A stretch of 64,000 nucleotides of DNA from Solanum dulcamara (Eukaryota > Streptophyta > Magnoliopsida > Solanales > Solanaceae), in NCBI RefSeq assembly GCF_947179165.1, contig NC_077240.1, positions 43,475,501 to 43,539,500 on the forward strand. The letters run 5' to 3'. Of this stretch, positions 33,217 to 49,834 are shown one piece after another. The notes under the pieces were generated by a model that made no database searches, was not told where the DNA came from, and worked only from the letters and a program-made list of their open reading frames with translations. Position 1 is the first letter of the stretch, and every line of letters begins with the position of its first letter. Both the position numbers and the translations under genes were made by a program.

Positions 33217-34138
33217 CCGATCTAATATCCACAATCACAATCAACAATGAATAATTCACACACTTGAATAATCAAGTAACAAATTCATTGCATGCAATTG
33301 ATCACGAATAGTCATTTCAATAGGTTCATTCCCTCTTTCTCTATTCACATATATGCGTGCAATACTAATAATGCAGTTAACAGGCATACATAACACATAG
33401 GGGAAGTAAACCACCTACATACACACATAATCAAATAGGTCCATTGCATGAGATTTGTCAACACAAAGTCGTTCATATTCACCCTTTATTTTATGATACA
33501 TATTATTCAAGTATTTCACAGGGAATAGTCAACATGAACACACACAATTATTTGCATAAGTCTATTCTTCTATGTACACCAATAGACCATAACCCACAAG
33601 TCTTAGGATCTCATTATGACCCAGTTATTTTCCTATAATTAATCTCACAAGAGTCAGCAACCCTCTCAACATAGAATATCAAGATTAACATTCAAGGAAT
33701 GAACCACTATCACTAGTCATAGCAAATCATGACCCGCATCATACCTTCCTACCTAAACAATAATAACAATAACAATTATTTAGCCATCCAAACTCCATGT
33801 CCGAAGGTCTAAGCATGAAATCTGTTGTCACTCTATGATATAATATGCATTAAGAGCAGGTTCACAACTACTCAATTAAGGAAACCTAGCCTACCTGGGC
33901 GCCATACAACAGTAAAAGAATTATAGCATGATCTCCGACTTTCGAAAGGAGAAACAATGGAAATAGTTCTAAAATCTGTAGTTTGTAGCCTTTCTTGCAC
34001 TAGAATTCTCTTCCTCCCTTCTGGCCAAGCCTAGAAAAGCTTTTTGAGGGTTTCTGGGGCGACCCTCACCTATTTTAGAACATAAAAAAGAAGGAGAAAA
34101 TAAAAATTTGAGTCTTTTAATTCTGTCTCTGATTATTC

Positions 34139-34181
34139 CGCCATAGCGACTCCCATCCCTATGTGACTTCGCCACTGTGGC
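34139..34181. repeat. short dyads near the LTR start
   Basis: CGCCATAGCGAC (34139-34150) and GCCACTGTGGC (34171-34181) are near-perfect inverted repeats, with a related decayed block just right of them. They lie about 100-140 bp from the LTR start at 34277. Confidence 0.6.
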
Positions 34182-34296
34182 AAGAATATTCCTGCTATGG
34201 TAGGATGGCACAAGCCAAGATCAGCTTAGTTCACAAAAATTTTCCCCTTCTAGATGATGACGGTTCGGGTCATTACATTTCTACTCTAATTAGTAT

Positions 34297-34305
34297 TAGA
34301 AAATA
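34297..34305. other. left 9-bp target-site duplication TAGAAAATA
   Basis: Exact copy at 40963-40971. Nine-base duplications are the hallmark of Mutator-like transposons. Confidence 0.95.
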
Positions 34306-35140
34306 GGGTAAAAGACATTTTAGTCCTTGTTTTAATAATATATTTTGATTTTGATCGTTGTGATATTCAATTGAATATATTTAAACTTTAATTAAATAAT
34401 ATGTGTGATTCAATTCAAATTACTAATGGATTTCATAAGACACACGACTAATTAACTAATGTCAAGGTCAATTCAGATATTAGATTTGATCGCTCGATTC
34501 TATAACTTTCATGTTGAGATTTTGTTTCACAACTATTCGTGGGATATTGAAAAAGACAAAATAAAAAATGAAAGGGATGATCTAAACTAAAAGGAAACAA
34601 AAAAAGAATATATAAATCTCCTTCAACAAGGTTTTCTGTGATGTTTTCTTATATTTTTTTGGTTGGATTGCGATGTTCTTACATTTGCTGAGAGAAATTC
34701 GGGCGACGGTCAAAAAGTTTGTTTTTGTTCTTTATCCATTCTTGAATATTTTGAATTTATTCAATTATTCTTTGGAAAATATTTTTTCATAACTGAAAAG
34801 AATAAGCAACCATCAAACTACCACTCATGATTTTTGAAATGAATGAATACTACACTCATTTGTAATTAACTTTGACAATGCAAATTAGAAGCTGATCAAT
34901 CTTCTTCTCATTTTCTTTAGTTCATCACTTTCAATTGAAATGTTGAAATAAAACGGTAGATTAATTAAGTTTCATCTTTTGTTTGGGCTAAATATAGTAT
35001 TTGTAATACCCTAATGGACCTTTCTATTTGTGTCTCTTTTGAACTCTATTAGTAATTTGGACTGAAATCACACATTGTTTAATTAAACATGTTCAATTGA
35101 ATTTAACAAAGATCAAAATCAGAATGTATTAATAGCTTAA

Positions 35141-35581
35141 TGTTATTACCCACCACTTGATCATCAGAAAGGAAAAAAAATCTAGAGTCTTGGAGAGGTT
35201 AATGGAAGACTCTAGAATCTTGTAGAGAAGTCTTGAAAGCCTTAGAATCCTCTAGATGTGCAGAGAATTTTAGAATAGGAACTTCTTTATAAATATGAAA
35301 GGACTTGTATAGTAATTTTTATTTGCACTTAATCCCCTAGGAAGTAGTATAAATAGAAAGGGTCATTCATTTGTACACCCATCAAGTAATCAAGCAACAA
35401 ACAATCTTCCAAGCAATATACAAAGCCTTCTTAAAATCTCTCTTGTATCTTTCTTCTAATCTAGTGTTCCCTTAGTGATTTAGTTGAAAAGGTTTACATG
35501 AGCTTACAAGATTGTGAAAGAATCGTGAGTGAGTTTTCAAGTTCCGCACACAAGTTTTAGTTAAGGTCTAAGTCCGTAATA
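35141..35581 (+). repeat. 5' LTR of the Galadriel-like element (441 bp)
   Basis: Starts TGTTATTACC; the end reads ccgtaata, whereas the 3' copy ends gggaca. TATAAATA at 35348-35355 is a good LTR promoter TATA box. The LTR pair aligns end to end with modest divergence. Confidence 0.9.
35348..35355 (+). promoter_or_regulatory. TATA box of the Galadriel-like LTR
   Basis: TATAAATA, conserved at 40714-40721 in the 3' LTR, about 207 bp from each LTR start. Confidence 0.6.
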
Positions 35582-35583
35582 AA

Positions 35584-35596
35584 GTGGTGTCACAGA
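35584..35596 (+). promoter_or_regulatory. probable primer binding site
   Basis: gtggtgtcacaga just after the LTR; resembles the initiator-Met site TGGTATCAGAGC with several changes. Confidence 0.5.
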
Positions 35597-35615
35597 AAGG
35601 TTGCTACTAAAAGAA

Positions 35616-36930
35616 ATGGCAAGCGAGGGAGACATCAACCTCACTAATGCCACCAACGTCAGGCAAGATATTGGAAAGAAGCACCGCAAGAGAAAGAAGA
35701 ACTCTAAGAGGAATGAGGAGATGCCACTCGAGCCTACACCAAGTGAGTCCCTACATCTTACTCACCCTTGGCCATTGAGGTGAGTGATGATGAGCGAGTT
35801 GAGAAGCCCATGGACATCATGCCCAGAATGGAGTAAATTGCAAGGGTAGATGCCGCAAGGCAGGCTGTAGAGATCATGGGGAAAGTTCTTGAAGAGAATG
35901 ACAACATTCGAAAGGAGTTAGAAGTGCGTAAGGCTGCAGAGTATGGAGATAATTACTTCCTTGAAGTGTCGGCTCATCGACGCACTAAGCACAATTAAGA
36001 CCATGAGGGCCGAGATAGAGGCACTCAAGGGAGACGTGGAGGCTGGGAGATGCGCTATGTCTAGTGGGACAGGAAGGCCAAGATTGAGGCTCCCTAGCCA
36101 CCTTTGTTCAAAGGAGACCGTGATATGCAAGAGGTGGAAAACTTTCTTTGGTACTTGGAGAACTACTTCAAGTGTAACAAAGTGAAGAGTTATGAGATGA
36201 GGATCAACACGATCATGCTATACCTCTTGTAGATGTCTATGTTGTGGTGGAAGCACAAAGAGTCAGAGATAGGGAAGGGGTTATGTACCAGTTCCGAGAT
36301 GAGTTCAAAAAATCCTTCTTCCCCAACAATGTCATCTATGAGGCAAAGCGTAAGTTCAGGGAGCTGAAGCAGACATGTAGCATAAGGGGAATATGTGAAG
36401 GAGTTTACTACTCTCACGCTTCAGATTCCCAACCTCATGGATGAGGATATATTATTCCATTTTCTATATAGGCTGCAAAATTGGGCCAAGACAGAGTTGG
36501 AGCTTCATCAAGTTAGCACCATCGATAAAACCATCACACAAGCTGAAGCCCTAACGGACTTTAGGCATGAAAAAGCATGACAAGAGAAAAGGAAAAGAAG
36601 CAAGGAGTAGATGTGCTAAAGGTGGGGGGATCGTGGAAAGAGAAAAGAGCAGACCCTTCATACTAAGAGCCATGATGCCACAAATCTGATGGCAAGAAGT
36701 TCGGACGATAGGGCTTTGTTGAGAAGAAGGAGAAAACCACGAAGGGAAGTGGCTGCTACATATGTGGAGGTCCTCACAGCTATGCTAGGTGCCCAGAGAT
36801 GAAGAAACTTAGTGCCATATTGCGGGAGCGAAAGAACAAGAAGGTGCAAGACCAAGGGAAAAGTTTGGGCACAACACAATTGGACATGATTGGGCTACGC
36901 AGAGCCATTGCAAAGTGAGCAGAGAAGGAA
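35616..36930 (+). pseudogene. gag remnant of the Galadriel-like element
   Basis: Begins with an ATG at 35616 after the primer site; a Lys/Arg-rich N-terminus is open to 35783. The capsid core is readable in pieces: EVENFLWYLENYFKCNKVK near 36130, then EFTTLTLQIPNLMDEDILF and a WAKTELELHQV block (36395-36580). The zinc knuckle at 36754-36792 is Cys-X2-Cys-X3-His-X4-Cys (CYICGGPHSYARC). Stops and frameshifts lie near 35783, 35836 and 36230. This is the particle-forming protein of the element, no longer translatable as one chain. Confidence 0.75.
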
Positions 36931-37610
36931 GAAGACTACTCCACATAGTATATGGAAATATCTATCAATGGTCGGCTAGCTTGTGCTATAGTGGACTGTT
37001 GAGCGGAAGCCAATATCATGATCAAGTTTGCAGCAACAAGGTTGGGTCTAAGATACAGTCCAAGAAACATCCGCCTGAAGATGGTTAATGCAGCACTGAC
37101 ACCTGTGTGCAAAATTGCTCATGGAGTAGACATCAATTTGGACAAGTAGCAAGGTAAGACCAACTTCACCGTTGCTGTCTTAGATATATTCGATATAGTC
37201 CTTGGGCAGAAATTCTTCCAAAGGTGCTAGAGGATGATCGACCCTACCTCCAATAACTCCTGGTTATAGAGAGAGAGGGAACCTACATAGTACCTCTCGT
37301 CAAGGTGCCAAAGATGGAAGGACAAGCCCACCTATCAGCCATGCAGCTTGTAAAGGGCCAAAAGAAGGGGGAGCCGACTTTCATAAACACCATTACGGAT
37401 TGGATGAATATAATGGTGCTAAAGAGGCATTTCCACCTTGCATAGAGAAGGTACTTAAAGAGAACAAAGAAGTGATTCCAAAAGAGTTGCCGAGACACCT
37501 ACCTCTGAGGCGGGAAGTAGATAACAAAATCAAGCTAGAGCCCAAAGCTAAGACGCCCGCATATCCTCAATACCGCATGGATCTACTTGAGTTAGATGAG
37601 CTAAGGAAGT
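36931..37610 (+). pseudogene. protease remnant and linker to RT
   Basis: A protease-like stretch from 36950 reads MEISINGRLACAIVDC followed by TGA (37000-37002) exactly where the active-site Ser/Thr-Gly should begin, so the catalytic motif is destroyed. VLDIFDIVLGQKFF near 37180 is the conserved C-terminal block. The linker at 37400-37612 leads into RT. Identification rests on these motifs and on position. Confidence 0.7.
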
Positions 37611-38300
37611 AGTGGACGGAGCTCCTCGAGGCCGGTCATATCCATCCATCCAAAGCACCATATGGAGTGCCAGTTTTATTTCAAAGGAAGAAGGATGGTT
37701 CGTTACGTCTATGCATAGACTACCAGGCTTTCAATAAGGTGACAATAAAGAAAAAGTATCCTATCCCCCTTATTTCCAACTTGTTCGACAGACTCAGAAA
37801 AGCTAAGTACTTCACCAAGGTATATCTAAGGAAGGGCTACTACCAGGTGCGCATAGCGGAGGGAGATGAGACAAAAATGATGTATGTAACGAGATATGGG
37901 GCTTATGAATGGTTGGTGATTCCCTCAGCTTAACCAAAGTACCCTCCACTATTTAACACTAATGAACAAGATCTTTCACCCCTGTTTGGATCAATTCATG
38001 GTAGTATACTTGGATGACATAGTTATCTACATCAACACCATGGAGGAGTATATGGAGCATTTGAAGAAGGTGTTCTAAGTCTTGCAGGAGAATGAGCTCT
38101 ATATCAAGCGGAGAAGTGCAAGGTTGCCCAGGATGAGGAGCACTTCATGGGACATGTCATTAGCGAATGTGAGCTATGGATGGATGGCTATCAAGGTGTG
38201 GGAGGCGCCCATAAAGGTAACCAAACTTAGATCTTTCCTTAGAATTGCTAACTATTATCACAGGTTCATACGTGGCTATTCCGCCAAAGCCAATCTGGGG
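37554..38300 (+). pseudogene. reverse transcriptase remnant
   Basis: Fingers and palm motifs [20 protein letters not shown] and a KVYLRKGYYQVRIAEGDE block are open at 37667-37933. The catalytic Tyr-Leu-Asp-Asp is intact at 38007-38018. The thumb ends with LRSFLRIANYYHRFIRGYSA near 38280. A frameshift near 37930 and stops near 38080 break the chain. Right after the thumb the duplicated segment begins. Confidence 0.85.
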
Positions 38301-38306
38301 CCAGGC

Positions 38307-38555
38307 CGCCCGCATATCCTAAATACTTCATAGCTCCACCTAAGTTAGAGGAGCTAAGGAAGTATTTGAAGAAGCTCCTTGAGGCCTGTCATAACCGTCC
38401 ATCCAAAGCACCATATAGAGCACTAGTTTTATTTCAAAGGAAGAAGGATGGTTCGCAACGCGCTACGTCTATGCATAAACTATCGGGCGCTCAACAAGGT
38501 GACAACAAAAATCAAGTATCCCATCCCTTTCATAGACAACTTGTTCAATAGACTC
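38307..38555 (+). repeat. second copy of the RT N-terminal segment (internal duplication)
   Basis: Aligns with 37554-37795: the copies start with the same CGCCCGCATATCCT and end with the same GACTC. It sits between the RT thumb and the LKKNKPW motif that starts the RNase H region. The copies have diverged, so the event is not recent; it could also predate insertion here. Confidence 0.85.
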
Positions 38556-39100
38556 TTGAAGAAGAATAAGCCGTGGGGAGCGAGTATCGTAAGAAGGCAT
38601 TTGAAGACCTCAAGGCTGCTGTAACAGAGGAACCAGTCCTAGTACTTCCCAATTTCTCCAAGACATTCAAGGTGCACATGGATGCTTCCAGCTATGCCAT
38701 TCGGGGAGTGTTGATGCAAGAAAGACATCCTATTGCCTTCAAGAGCTACAAGATAAATGAGACAGAACATCGGTATACTGTGCGGGAAAAAGATGACGAC
38801 CATTATCCACTGCCTACATACGTGGAGACCTTACCTATTTGGCTCCAAGTTTATGTTCAAGTCCAAAAATGTGGCCACTAGCTACTTCCAGTCACAAAAG
38901 AAGCTCACACCAAAGCAAGCTAGGTGGCAAGACTTGTTAGGTGAGTTCGACTATGAGCTGGAGTACAAGCCAGGCAAGGGCAATGTTTTGGCCGATGCCT
39001 TGAACAGAAAGTTTGAGTTGGCTTCCATCACTATAGCCCATTGTGACATTCAATATACAATCAAGGATGCCCTGCAGCACAACCTAGAAGCAAGATAACT
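38556..39100 (+). pseudogene. RNase H remnant
   Basis: Starts at [27 protein letters not shown] near 38670 holds the first acidic residue, and a FDYELEYKPGKGNVLADAL block near 38950 marks the C-terminal end. A frameshift near 38800 separates the two parts. Confidence 0.8.
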
Positions 39101-40110
39101 TAAGGAGCTAGTCGCACAAGGAAAGACAAGGAACTTTTGGAGAAGACGTACTATTTCTCACCGCCGGATGAAGGATCTACCCAAGTTTAGAACCATCAAG
39201 CGGAGAATCATGAGGGAAATTCATGACACATTACGTACTAGACATCTGAGGAAGCGTCGCACGAGAGCATTGATTGAGGCAATCTATTATTGGCCATGCA
39301 TGCAGGAAGATATTGAATGTTATGTGTAGACTTGTCTTGTGCCAAAATGACAAGGTGGAGCAGCGTCAACCAAGAGGACTCTTGGAGCCACTACCTATAG
39401 CAGAGCCTCCATGGGAGAGCGTGACTATGGAATTCATAACCTGGTTACCGAAGTCCGACGGGTAAGGGACAATTATGGTCGTAGTTGACAGATTTTCCAA
39501 GTATGATAGTTTCATGCCCGCTACAGATGGTTGCACCACTACGGAGGCTGCTAAGCTATTCTTCAAGAATGTGGTGAAGTATTGGGGGTTTCCAAGGCAT
39601 ATCATTAGTGATAGAAACCCATGCTTCACAGGAAACTTTTGGAGGGAGTTGTTCGAGGTTTTTGGCACGGAGTTGCACTTCTCTACTAGTTTTCACCCGC
39701 AAACAGACAACCAAACTGAGTGAGTCAATGCCTTGTTGGAGTGCTACCTAAGGCACTTTGTGATCTCTCATCAAAAGGATTGGGCGAGGCTATTGGATGT
39801 AGCCCAATTCTCATACAACTTGCAGCGGAGTGAGGCCACAAGGCGGACACCGTTTGAGTTAGCCATAAATTCCACATTCACTACCGATCGTGTTTGAGGG
39901 CAAGAGTTTGGGGGCTTATCATATGGCCAAGGGCTTTGAGAAGAAGCTTGACACTACCAAGTCCTGCTTGGATAAGGCAACGAAGAAGATGAAGAAATTT
40001 ACCAACTGTAAGCGTCGTCTCGCTGATTATAAGGTTGGAGACATGGTCTTGGTAAAGTTCAACCCAAGACAGTTTAAAACATTGCGAGGCATGTATCAAA
40101 ACTTAGTATG
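39101..40110 (+). pseudogene. integrase remnant
   Basis: The zinc-binding N-terminus is at about 39220-39350 with stops. The catalytic core keeps all three acidic residues: Asp at 39487-39489, Asp at 39610-39612 and Glu at 39718-39720, but a TGA follows the Glu at once (39721). The distal part (39890-40111) has DYKVGDMVLVKFNPRQFK. Three residues of the D,D-35-E triad survive although the frame is broken. Confidence 0.85.
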
Positions 40111-40279
40111 AAAGTATGAGGGCCAGTTCAGGATCGTTGCCAAGGTTGGCAAGATCTCATACAAGTTGGAGCTATCATCGCATATCAAGGTTCATTTGTC
40201 TTCCATGCTAGTGTCCTCAAGCCATACCATGAGGACAAGGATGACCCTAGCCGAGGTGAATCAAGTTAGGTACTAATTA

Positions 40280-40470
40280 CAATCACTGCCTCTCTTGATC
40301 GAGACATCGAGGCTATTATTGACTACCAGGCCTGAAAAAAGAAGGGACAACAGGACCCTACCATGATCTTTGTCCACTGGAAGGGACAATCTCCGAAGGA
40401 GGACAGATGGGAACGATATGAAGACTTTTGGCATTATAAAGACAAAGTGTGGGAGTTCTTGCAGTAGCAG
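40280..40470 (+). pseudogene. C-terminal chromodomain of the Galadriel-like integrase
   Basis: Reads DRDIEAIIDYQA, a TGA-type stop (40335-40337), then MIFVHWKGQSPKEDRWERYE. The aromatic and acidic pattern (VHWKG...W) is that of chromodomains, which in chromoviruses bind histone marks and bias insertion toward heterochromatin. A TAG interrupts the tail near 40467. Confidence 0.8.
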
Positions 40471-40493
40471 TGCGCCGCGGTCGTCGCCAGATT

Positions 40494-40506
40494 AGGTGGG
40501 GAAGAA
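40494..40506 (+). promoter_or_regulatory. polypurine tract
   Basis: aggtggggaagaa directly before the 3' LTR start TGTCATGACC at 40507. Confidence 0.75.
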
Positions 40507-40936
40507 TGTCATGACCCACCACTTGATCATCGGAAAGAGAAAAGAATCTAGAGTCTTGAAAAGGTTAATGAAAGACTCTAGAACCTTGTAGAGAAGTCTT
40601 GAAAGCCTTAGAATTCTATAGATATGTAGAAAATTCTTGAATAGAAACTTCTTTACAAATATGGAAGGACTTGTATAGTAATTTTTATTTGCACTTAAGC
40701 CCCTAGGAAGTAGTATAAATAGAAGGGGCCATTCATTTGTACACCCATCAAGCAACAAGCAATCTTCCAAACAATATACAAAGCCTTCTTAAAATCTCTC
40801 GTGTGTCTTTTTCTTCTAGCGTTTCATTAGCGATCTAGTTGAAAAGGCTTACTTGAACATACAAGATTGTGAAAGAATCGTGAGTGAGTTATCAAGTGCC
40901 GCACGAAAGTCTTAGTTGAGGTTTAAATCCGGGACA
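40507..40936 (+). repeat. 3' LTR of the Galadriel-like element (430 bp)
   Basis: Starts TGTCATGACC and ends GGGACA; TATAAATA at 40714-40721. Aligns with 35141-35581 end to end. Confidence 0.9.
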
Positions 40937-40962
40937 TTAAGGACTAAAAGTGTCATTTACCC

Positions 40963-40971
40963 TAGAAAATA
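40963..40971. other. right 9-bp target-site duplication TAGAAAATA
   Basis: Exact copy of 34297-34305. From here to the ARF1 TATA candidate is only about 120 bp. Confidence 0.95.
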
Positions 40972-41124
40972 TTATGCATCAATTTTTCCAAAAAATGGGC
41001 ATAAATTCCCCAAAGTGGTGCGCATTGACGCGAAGTTATAACGGAATCATAAGGACGTGACGGCGAGAAACGGAGAGAATTGGGAAAGGAGGAAATAAAT
41101 AGGAATATGAGCCCAACAATTCAC
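40972..41124 (+). promoter_or_regulatory. putative ARF1 core promoter
   Basis: Unique sequence between the MITE target site and the transcribed region. An ACGT-core box GACGTGAC lies at 41054-41061, of the kind bound by bZIP factors. A weak TATA-like AAATAAATAG lies at 41093-41102, and a pyrimidine patch follows at 41122-41137. The transcription start is not known; 41120-41135 is a guess from TATA spacing. Confidence 0.4.
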
Positions 41125-41272
41125 TTCCTCTCCTTTTCGGTGGCCGAGCAAAAGAGATTTGAGATTTGAGATTTGATATTTGAGATTTGAGATTTGAGAG
41201 TGGTGGATGCTGTTGGCGCTGCTTCACAATAGAGATCTACTGATTTCATCCTCTCTCATCGGCCGATCTTCG
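41125..41272 (+). other. ARF1 5'UTR exon 1 (non-coding, start approximate)
   Basis: Ends CGATCTTCG followed by donor GTAACA at 41273. The left boundary is inferred. Includes a heptanucleotide repeat (41154-41199). A leader intron is common in plant ARF1 genes. Confidence 0.55.
41154..41199. repeat. (GAGATTT)n heptamer repeat in the ARF1 leader
   Basis: Six full units, one of them changed to GATATTT. Length variation is likely between alleles. Confidence 0.9.
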
Positions 41273-46926
<5,654 letters not shown>

Positions 46927-47345
46927 TGCAATGGTGTGGTAGGATGCTTCTCGCTTTGCTATATCCGGAGAAATTACATCATTATCTCCTTGTTATATTT
47001 TTAGTTTGGAGATTTTAAATATCTGTTCAGATCACAATTCTGGGGAAGGCCCTACCCTTCTACCCTCTCTATGGTTTATCATCAATGAGCATGACATAGT
47101 TCCACATTGCTGGATGCACATTGGCAATGTAATGATATTTTAGTATAGTATCTGGTTTTGAAACTTGGCATAGCCGTGTGCACCACTTTGTTGTCCTATG
47201 TGTCTGATGTTGGAATGGGTGTACAAAATGCAAAACAGATTAATAGTAATAGTATCGGAATTTTGCTAGTGGTAAGAATATTCCCCGAGTGGTTGTTTGT
47301 TGTTCATTGTCCTATCGGCTTTGGACTGAAGATTATTTAGTGTTC
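46927..47345 (+). other. ARF1 3'UTR (end approximate)
   Basis: Continues from the stop at 46924-46926. Possible poly(A) elements are the AATGTAATGATA stretch near 47125 and AATAGTAATAG near 47242. The true end cannot be set from sequence alone. A 60-codon ORF at 47158-47340 has no recognisable family. Confidence 0.4.
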
Positions 47346-49075
47346 ACTAAATTTTTTAGAAAAGCTGTTCCATCTTTGGGATGAGAAATGCAAAAAATGG
47401 AAGAGCGCGGGTGGGGGGATGCAATGAAACTATATGCACCTATGATTCGTGCAGTCGTGAAAATGGGTGCGCTCAGAAGTCAGACATATGTTCCATCCGG
47501 TAGGTGAAGGTAGAAGTAGAACATTTTTCATCAGTTCATCCTCATCTAATATTGCATTGGTCATACTATCGAAAAAAGTTTAATGCTGATCAGCCATCTT
47601 AATCATTTTGATTGTTGTTTGCCACAAAAAAGTCATCAACAAACTGTTTAGATGTTACAGTTGAATAGCCGTATGGTCAAGGATACGTGAATTGATTTAA
47701 CTCGTTGAGTAGTGTATTAGCAGTTAAATATGTGAATAGATGAACTTAATAAGAACAATAATGTAAGTAAAGAAAATCAAATAACAAGTAGAGCGTGGTT
47801 GCTCAATGTTTCAGCTAGATCTGAAGGTAAATCTGAAGACTAATCAGCTGTTGTCTTATCACAAAGGTGTGATAAAGAATGTGAGAATAATAGAAAACTT
47901 GGACCACAAAAATATAAGTATATTGTGGTTGTATTATCTAGAATTCCCGCTTTTACAAGTGAATATAACCACTATTTATAGGTAACTAAGGCAATAAACT
48001 AGCCAATAGGAAAGTTTCACTCGATCCCTAAAATACATGTCCAATTTAAATGTTCCACCTTGGGTGCGTGCCAACTAATATTTCTCGGTATAGCAGGGTT
48101 TTTTATGAATATATCTAATATATATATTCTTTTGTCCCTTTATTCTGTCTTCGGGACACGAGTCCTTCATTGAGTTTGGGCCATGAATTTTCATCAAATC
48201 TCCGATAACGACCATCTGATAATCCTGGTTATAAGGAAATAAACTAAGGAAAGGGTTTAGAATAACCTGGTTGTCGAAACTTGGGTCTGTGACCAATTTA
48301 AAATTCAAGCGGCTCTGAATTTTCAGCCTTTGGCCCATGGATAATAGCTTCCCTTTTGAAATTTGACAGAGGTCGACTCAAAGAGGATCGAATGTAAAGA
48401 AACGGAGAGTTCAATTGGACTCGAACAAGGGAGTTTATGCAAAGAAAATAAAGAAAATAAGGATTAGTAAATAGAAGATGCCAATGACCAAACAAAACAA
48501 ATGGCATAAAAATAAACTTCAGGCCATATTAATTCAAAGCATACCATATTCATCACGAAATTTATACTAGCAAACCAAGTAAAACATATCAGGTAAAGCA
48601 TATAAGAAGGATTTATAACAGATTTGGAAACTTTGCGCTAGCTGAAAACTTAAATAAGATATCTTTAGCCAAAACACAAAATATATTTACTTGAATAGTA
48701 AAAACAACAACTGATTCATGCTTCAACATATATGAAAGAACTGAAAAAAAGAAGAAAACTAACTATCTAGTTTTAAGTAAACATCTGAGCTAATATACAT
48801 AAGATGCAAAATAAGCAGCACACAATAGATAAAATCAGCAACTATCCCAATATATAAACAATCATAAAATCATCTAACATTCATCATCTGGATAGAATTA
48901 TCTTAAAATCATACTAGACAAGGATTATGTTTTATGCTATCTCAACGCAACACAAATCAGTGGCTAATCGACATGAACGCAGGCTAAATTCTTAAGAAAT
49001 ACAATTTTAACTACTTAAGAAACTTGAAATTTAAATATCAAGCAATAAGATTAGTCAATTCTATTTGAGGCTAAA
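47346..49075. other. intergenic sequence, nothing firmly recognised
   Basis: AT-rich. A TATA-like CTATAAATAG lies on the - strand near 47970-47980, with LTR-like text around it, so this may be part of an unidentified retroelement. Two short - strand ORFs (48075-48338, 48298-48507) have no recognisable motif. I could not find a matching partner sequence in the window. Confidence 0.4.
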
Positions 49076-49731
49076 TGATAAGAATCGGGTTACTTGATAA
49101 ACAAGAAAATAATGCGGAAGCGAAAATAAATAGATTAAAGATAAGAATTGAAAGATATGCGAAATTGGAGAAGAAATCCCCAAATTCAAAAGATGTGCTA
49201 AGAACCCTAATTGATCTTAGTATTAAAAATTAGAGAATTAAAGCTAATTTTTGATACTAATAGAGTCAATTCAAGAACTTAGATCAAAAGTGATCTAGAC
49301 CCCTATTTCGAAGAAACTAGAGACAATAATTAGTATAAGACTAATTACCTTCTTTAATTTACGAATAAAAACTAAAAATATCAAGTTAAAGAATAATCCT
49401 ACCTCCTAAGAATTGTTCTTATAAGGTTGTAAGAAAAATCCCAAGTAGCCAAACACAAAGGTGTAAAGAAGAGAAACTCTCAATTAATAATAATAATGTC
49501 AGCTCAAAATAATAAACCCTACCCCTGTATATAGGAAAAAAACTATCCCAAATAAAATGAGAATAGAACCTACTTTTATGGAAATAAAAAATAAAATAAT
49601 AGAAAACTTTAAACTAGGAAAACATATAAAAATAATACTAAAAATTCTTCCCTAAGAAAATAAGAAAAAGTTTCCAATGAGGAAAAGTTTCCTCCTTTTT
49701 GGGTGAGGATTTTAAACTCTTTTTTTTGACA
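49076..49731 (-). repeat. 3' LTR (656 bp)
   Basis: On the - strand starts TGTCAAAAAAAAGAG (49731) and ends GATTCTTATCA (49076). Aligns with 59773-60445. A TATATA box lies at 49528-49533. The bases outside are ctaaa (49071-49075); no matching target copy was found at the other end. Confidence 0.8.
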
Positions 49732-49834
49732 GAAATTCAACCCCATGTGGGCCCCAATCTTCTTTCGTTTGGGCTTGAACTTGACCATAAAATATGTGTA
49801 GTATTTAGTCCATTCTTCACCACAATTCTTAGAC

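Larger units (their letters stand above)
32928..34277 (-). repeat. fragment of an older LTR, cut by the Ogre insertion
   Basis: On the - strand it starts TGTAATGACCCGAACCGTC at 34277, with an ATGAC...GTCAT dyad just inside. It runs for 1350 bp and stops at the Ogre end. The rest would lie beyond the left side of the Ogre element, outside the window. Contains a dyad array (33034-33216) and further dyads near 34139-34181. The short ORFs in it do not look like genes. Confidence 0.6.
35141..40936 (+). mobile_element. Galadriel-like Ty3/gypsy chromovirus, nearly full length, decayed
   Basis: Two LTRs (35141-35581 and 40507-40936), a Met-type primer site, gag with a CX2CX3HX4C knuckle, protease, RT, RNase H, integrase, a C-terminal chromodomain and a polypurine tract, all + strand. 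Flanking TTAA (35137-35140 and 40937-40940) is a probable target duplication; a full 5-bp match is not seen. The shortened zinc-knuckle spacing and the chromodomain fit the Galadriel clade as I recall it. A 250-bp segment of RT is duplicated inside pol (37554-37795 and 38307-38555). Stops and frameshifts occur throughout. Confidence 0.85.
34306..40962. mobile_element. Mutator-like MITE with long inverted repeats, split by a retrotransposon
   Basis: Ends GGGTAAAAGACA and TGTCATTTACCC, flanked by an exact 9-bp duplication. The left inverted repeat (34306 to about 34440) pairs with the right one, which is itself interrupted: 35020-35140 and 40937-40962 are separated by the Galadriel-like element. 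The arms agree well over about 130 bp (shared blocks include TTGATTTTGATC and ATTCAATTGAA). Without the nested element the MITE is about 0.86 kb. The core (34450-35010) is AT-rich with no transposase or other coding sequence. Known: non-autonomous Mutator-like elements often have long TIRs and 9-bp duplications. Confidence 0.9.

Noticed and set aside
36931..40110. Endogenous pararetrovirus (common in Solanaceae) as source of the RT
   Set aside because: Flanking LTRs, an integrase with D,D-35-E residues, a chromodomain and target duplications show Ty3/gypsy elements; no movement-protein or coat-protein motif of pararetroviruses is seen anywhere.
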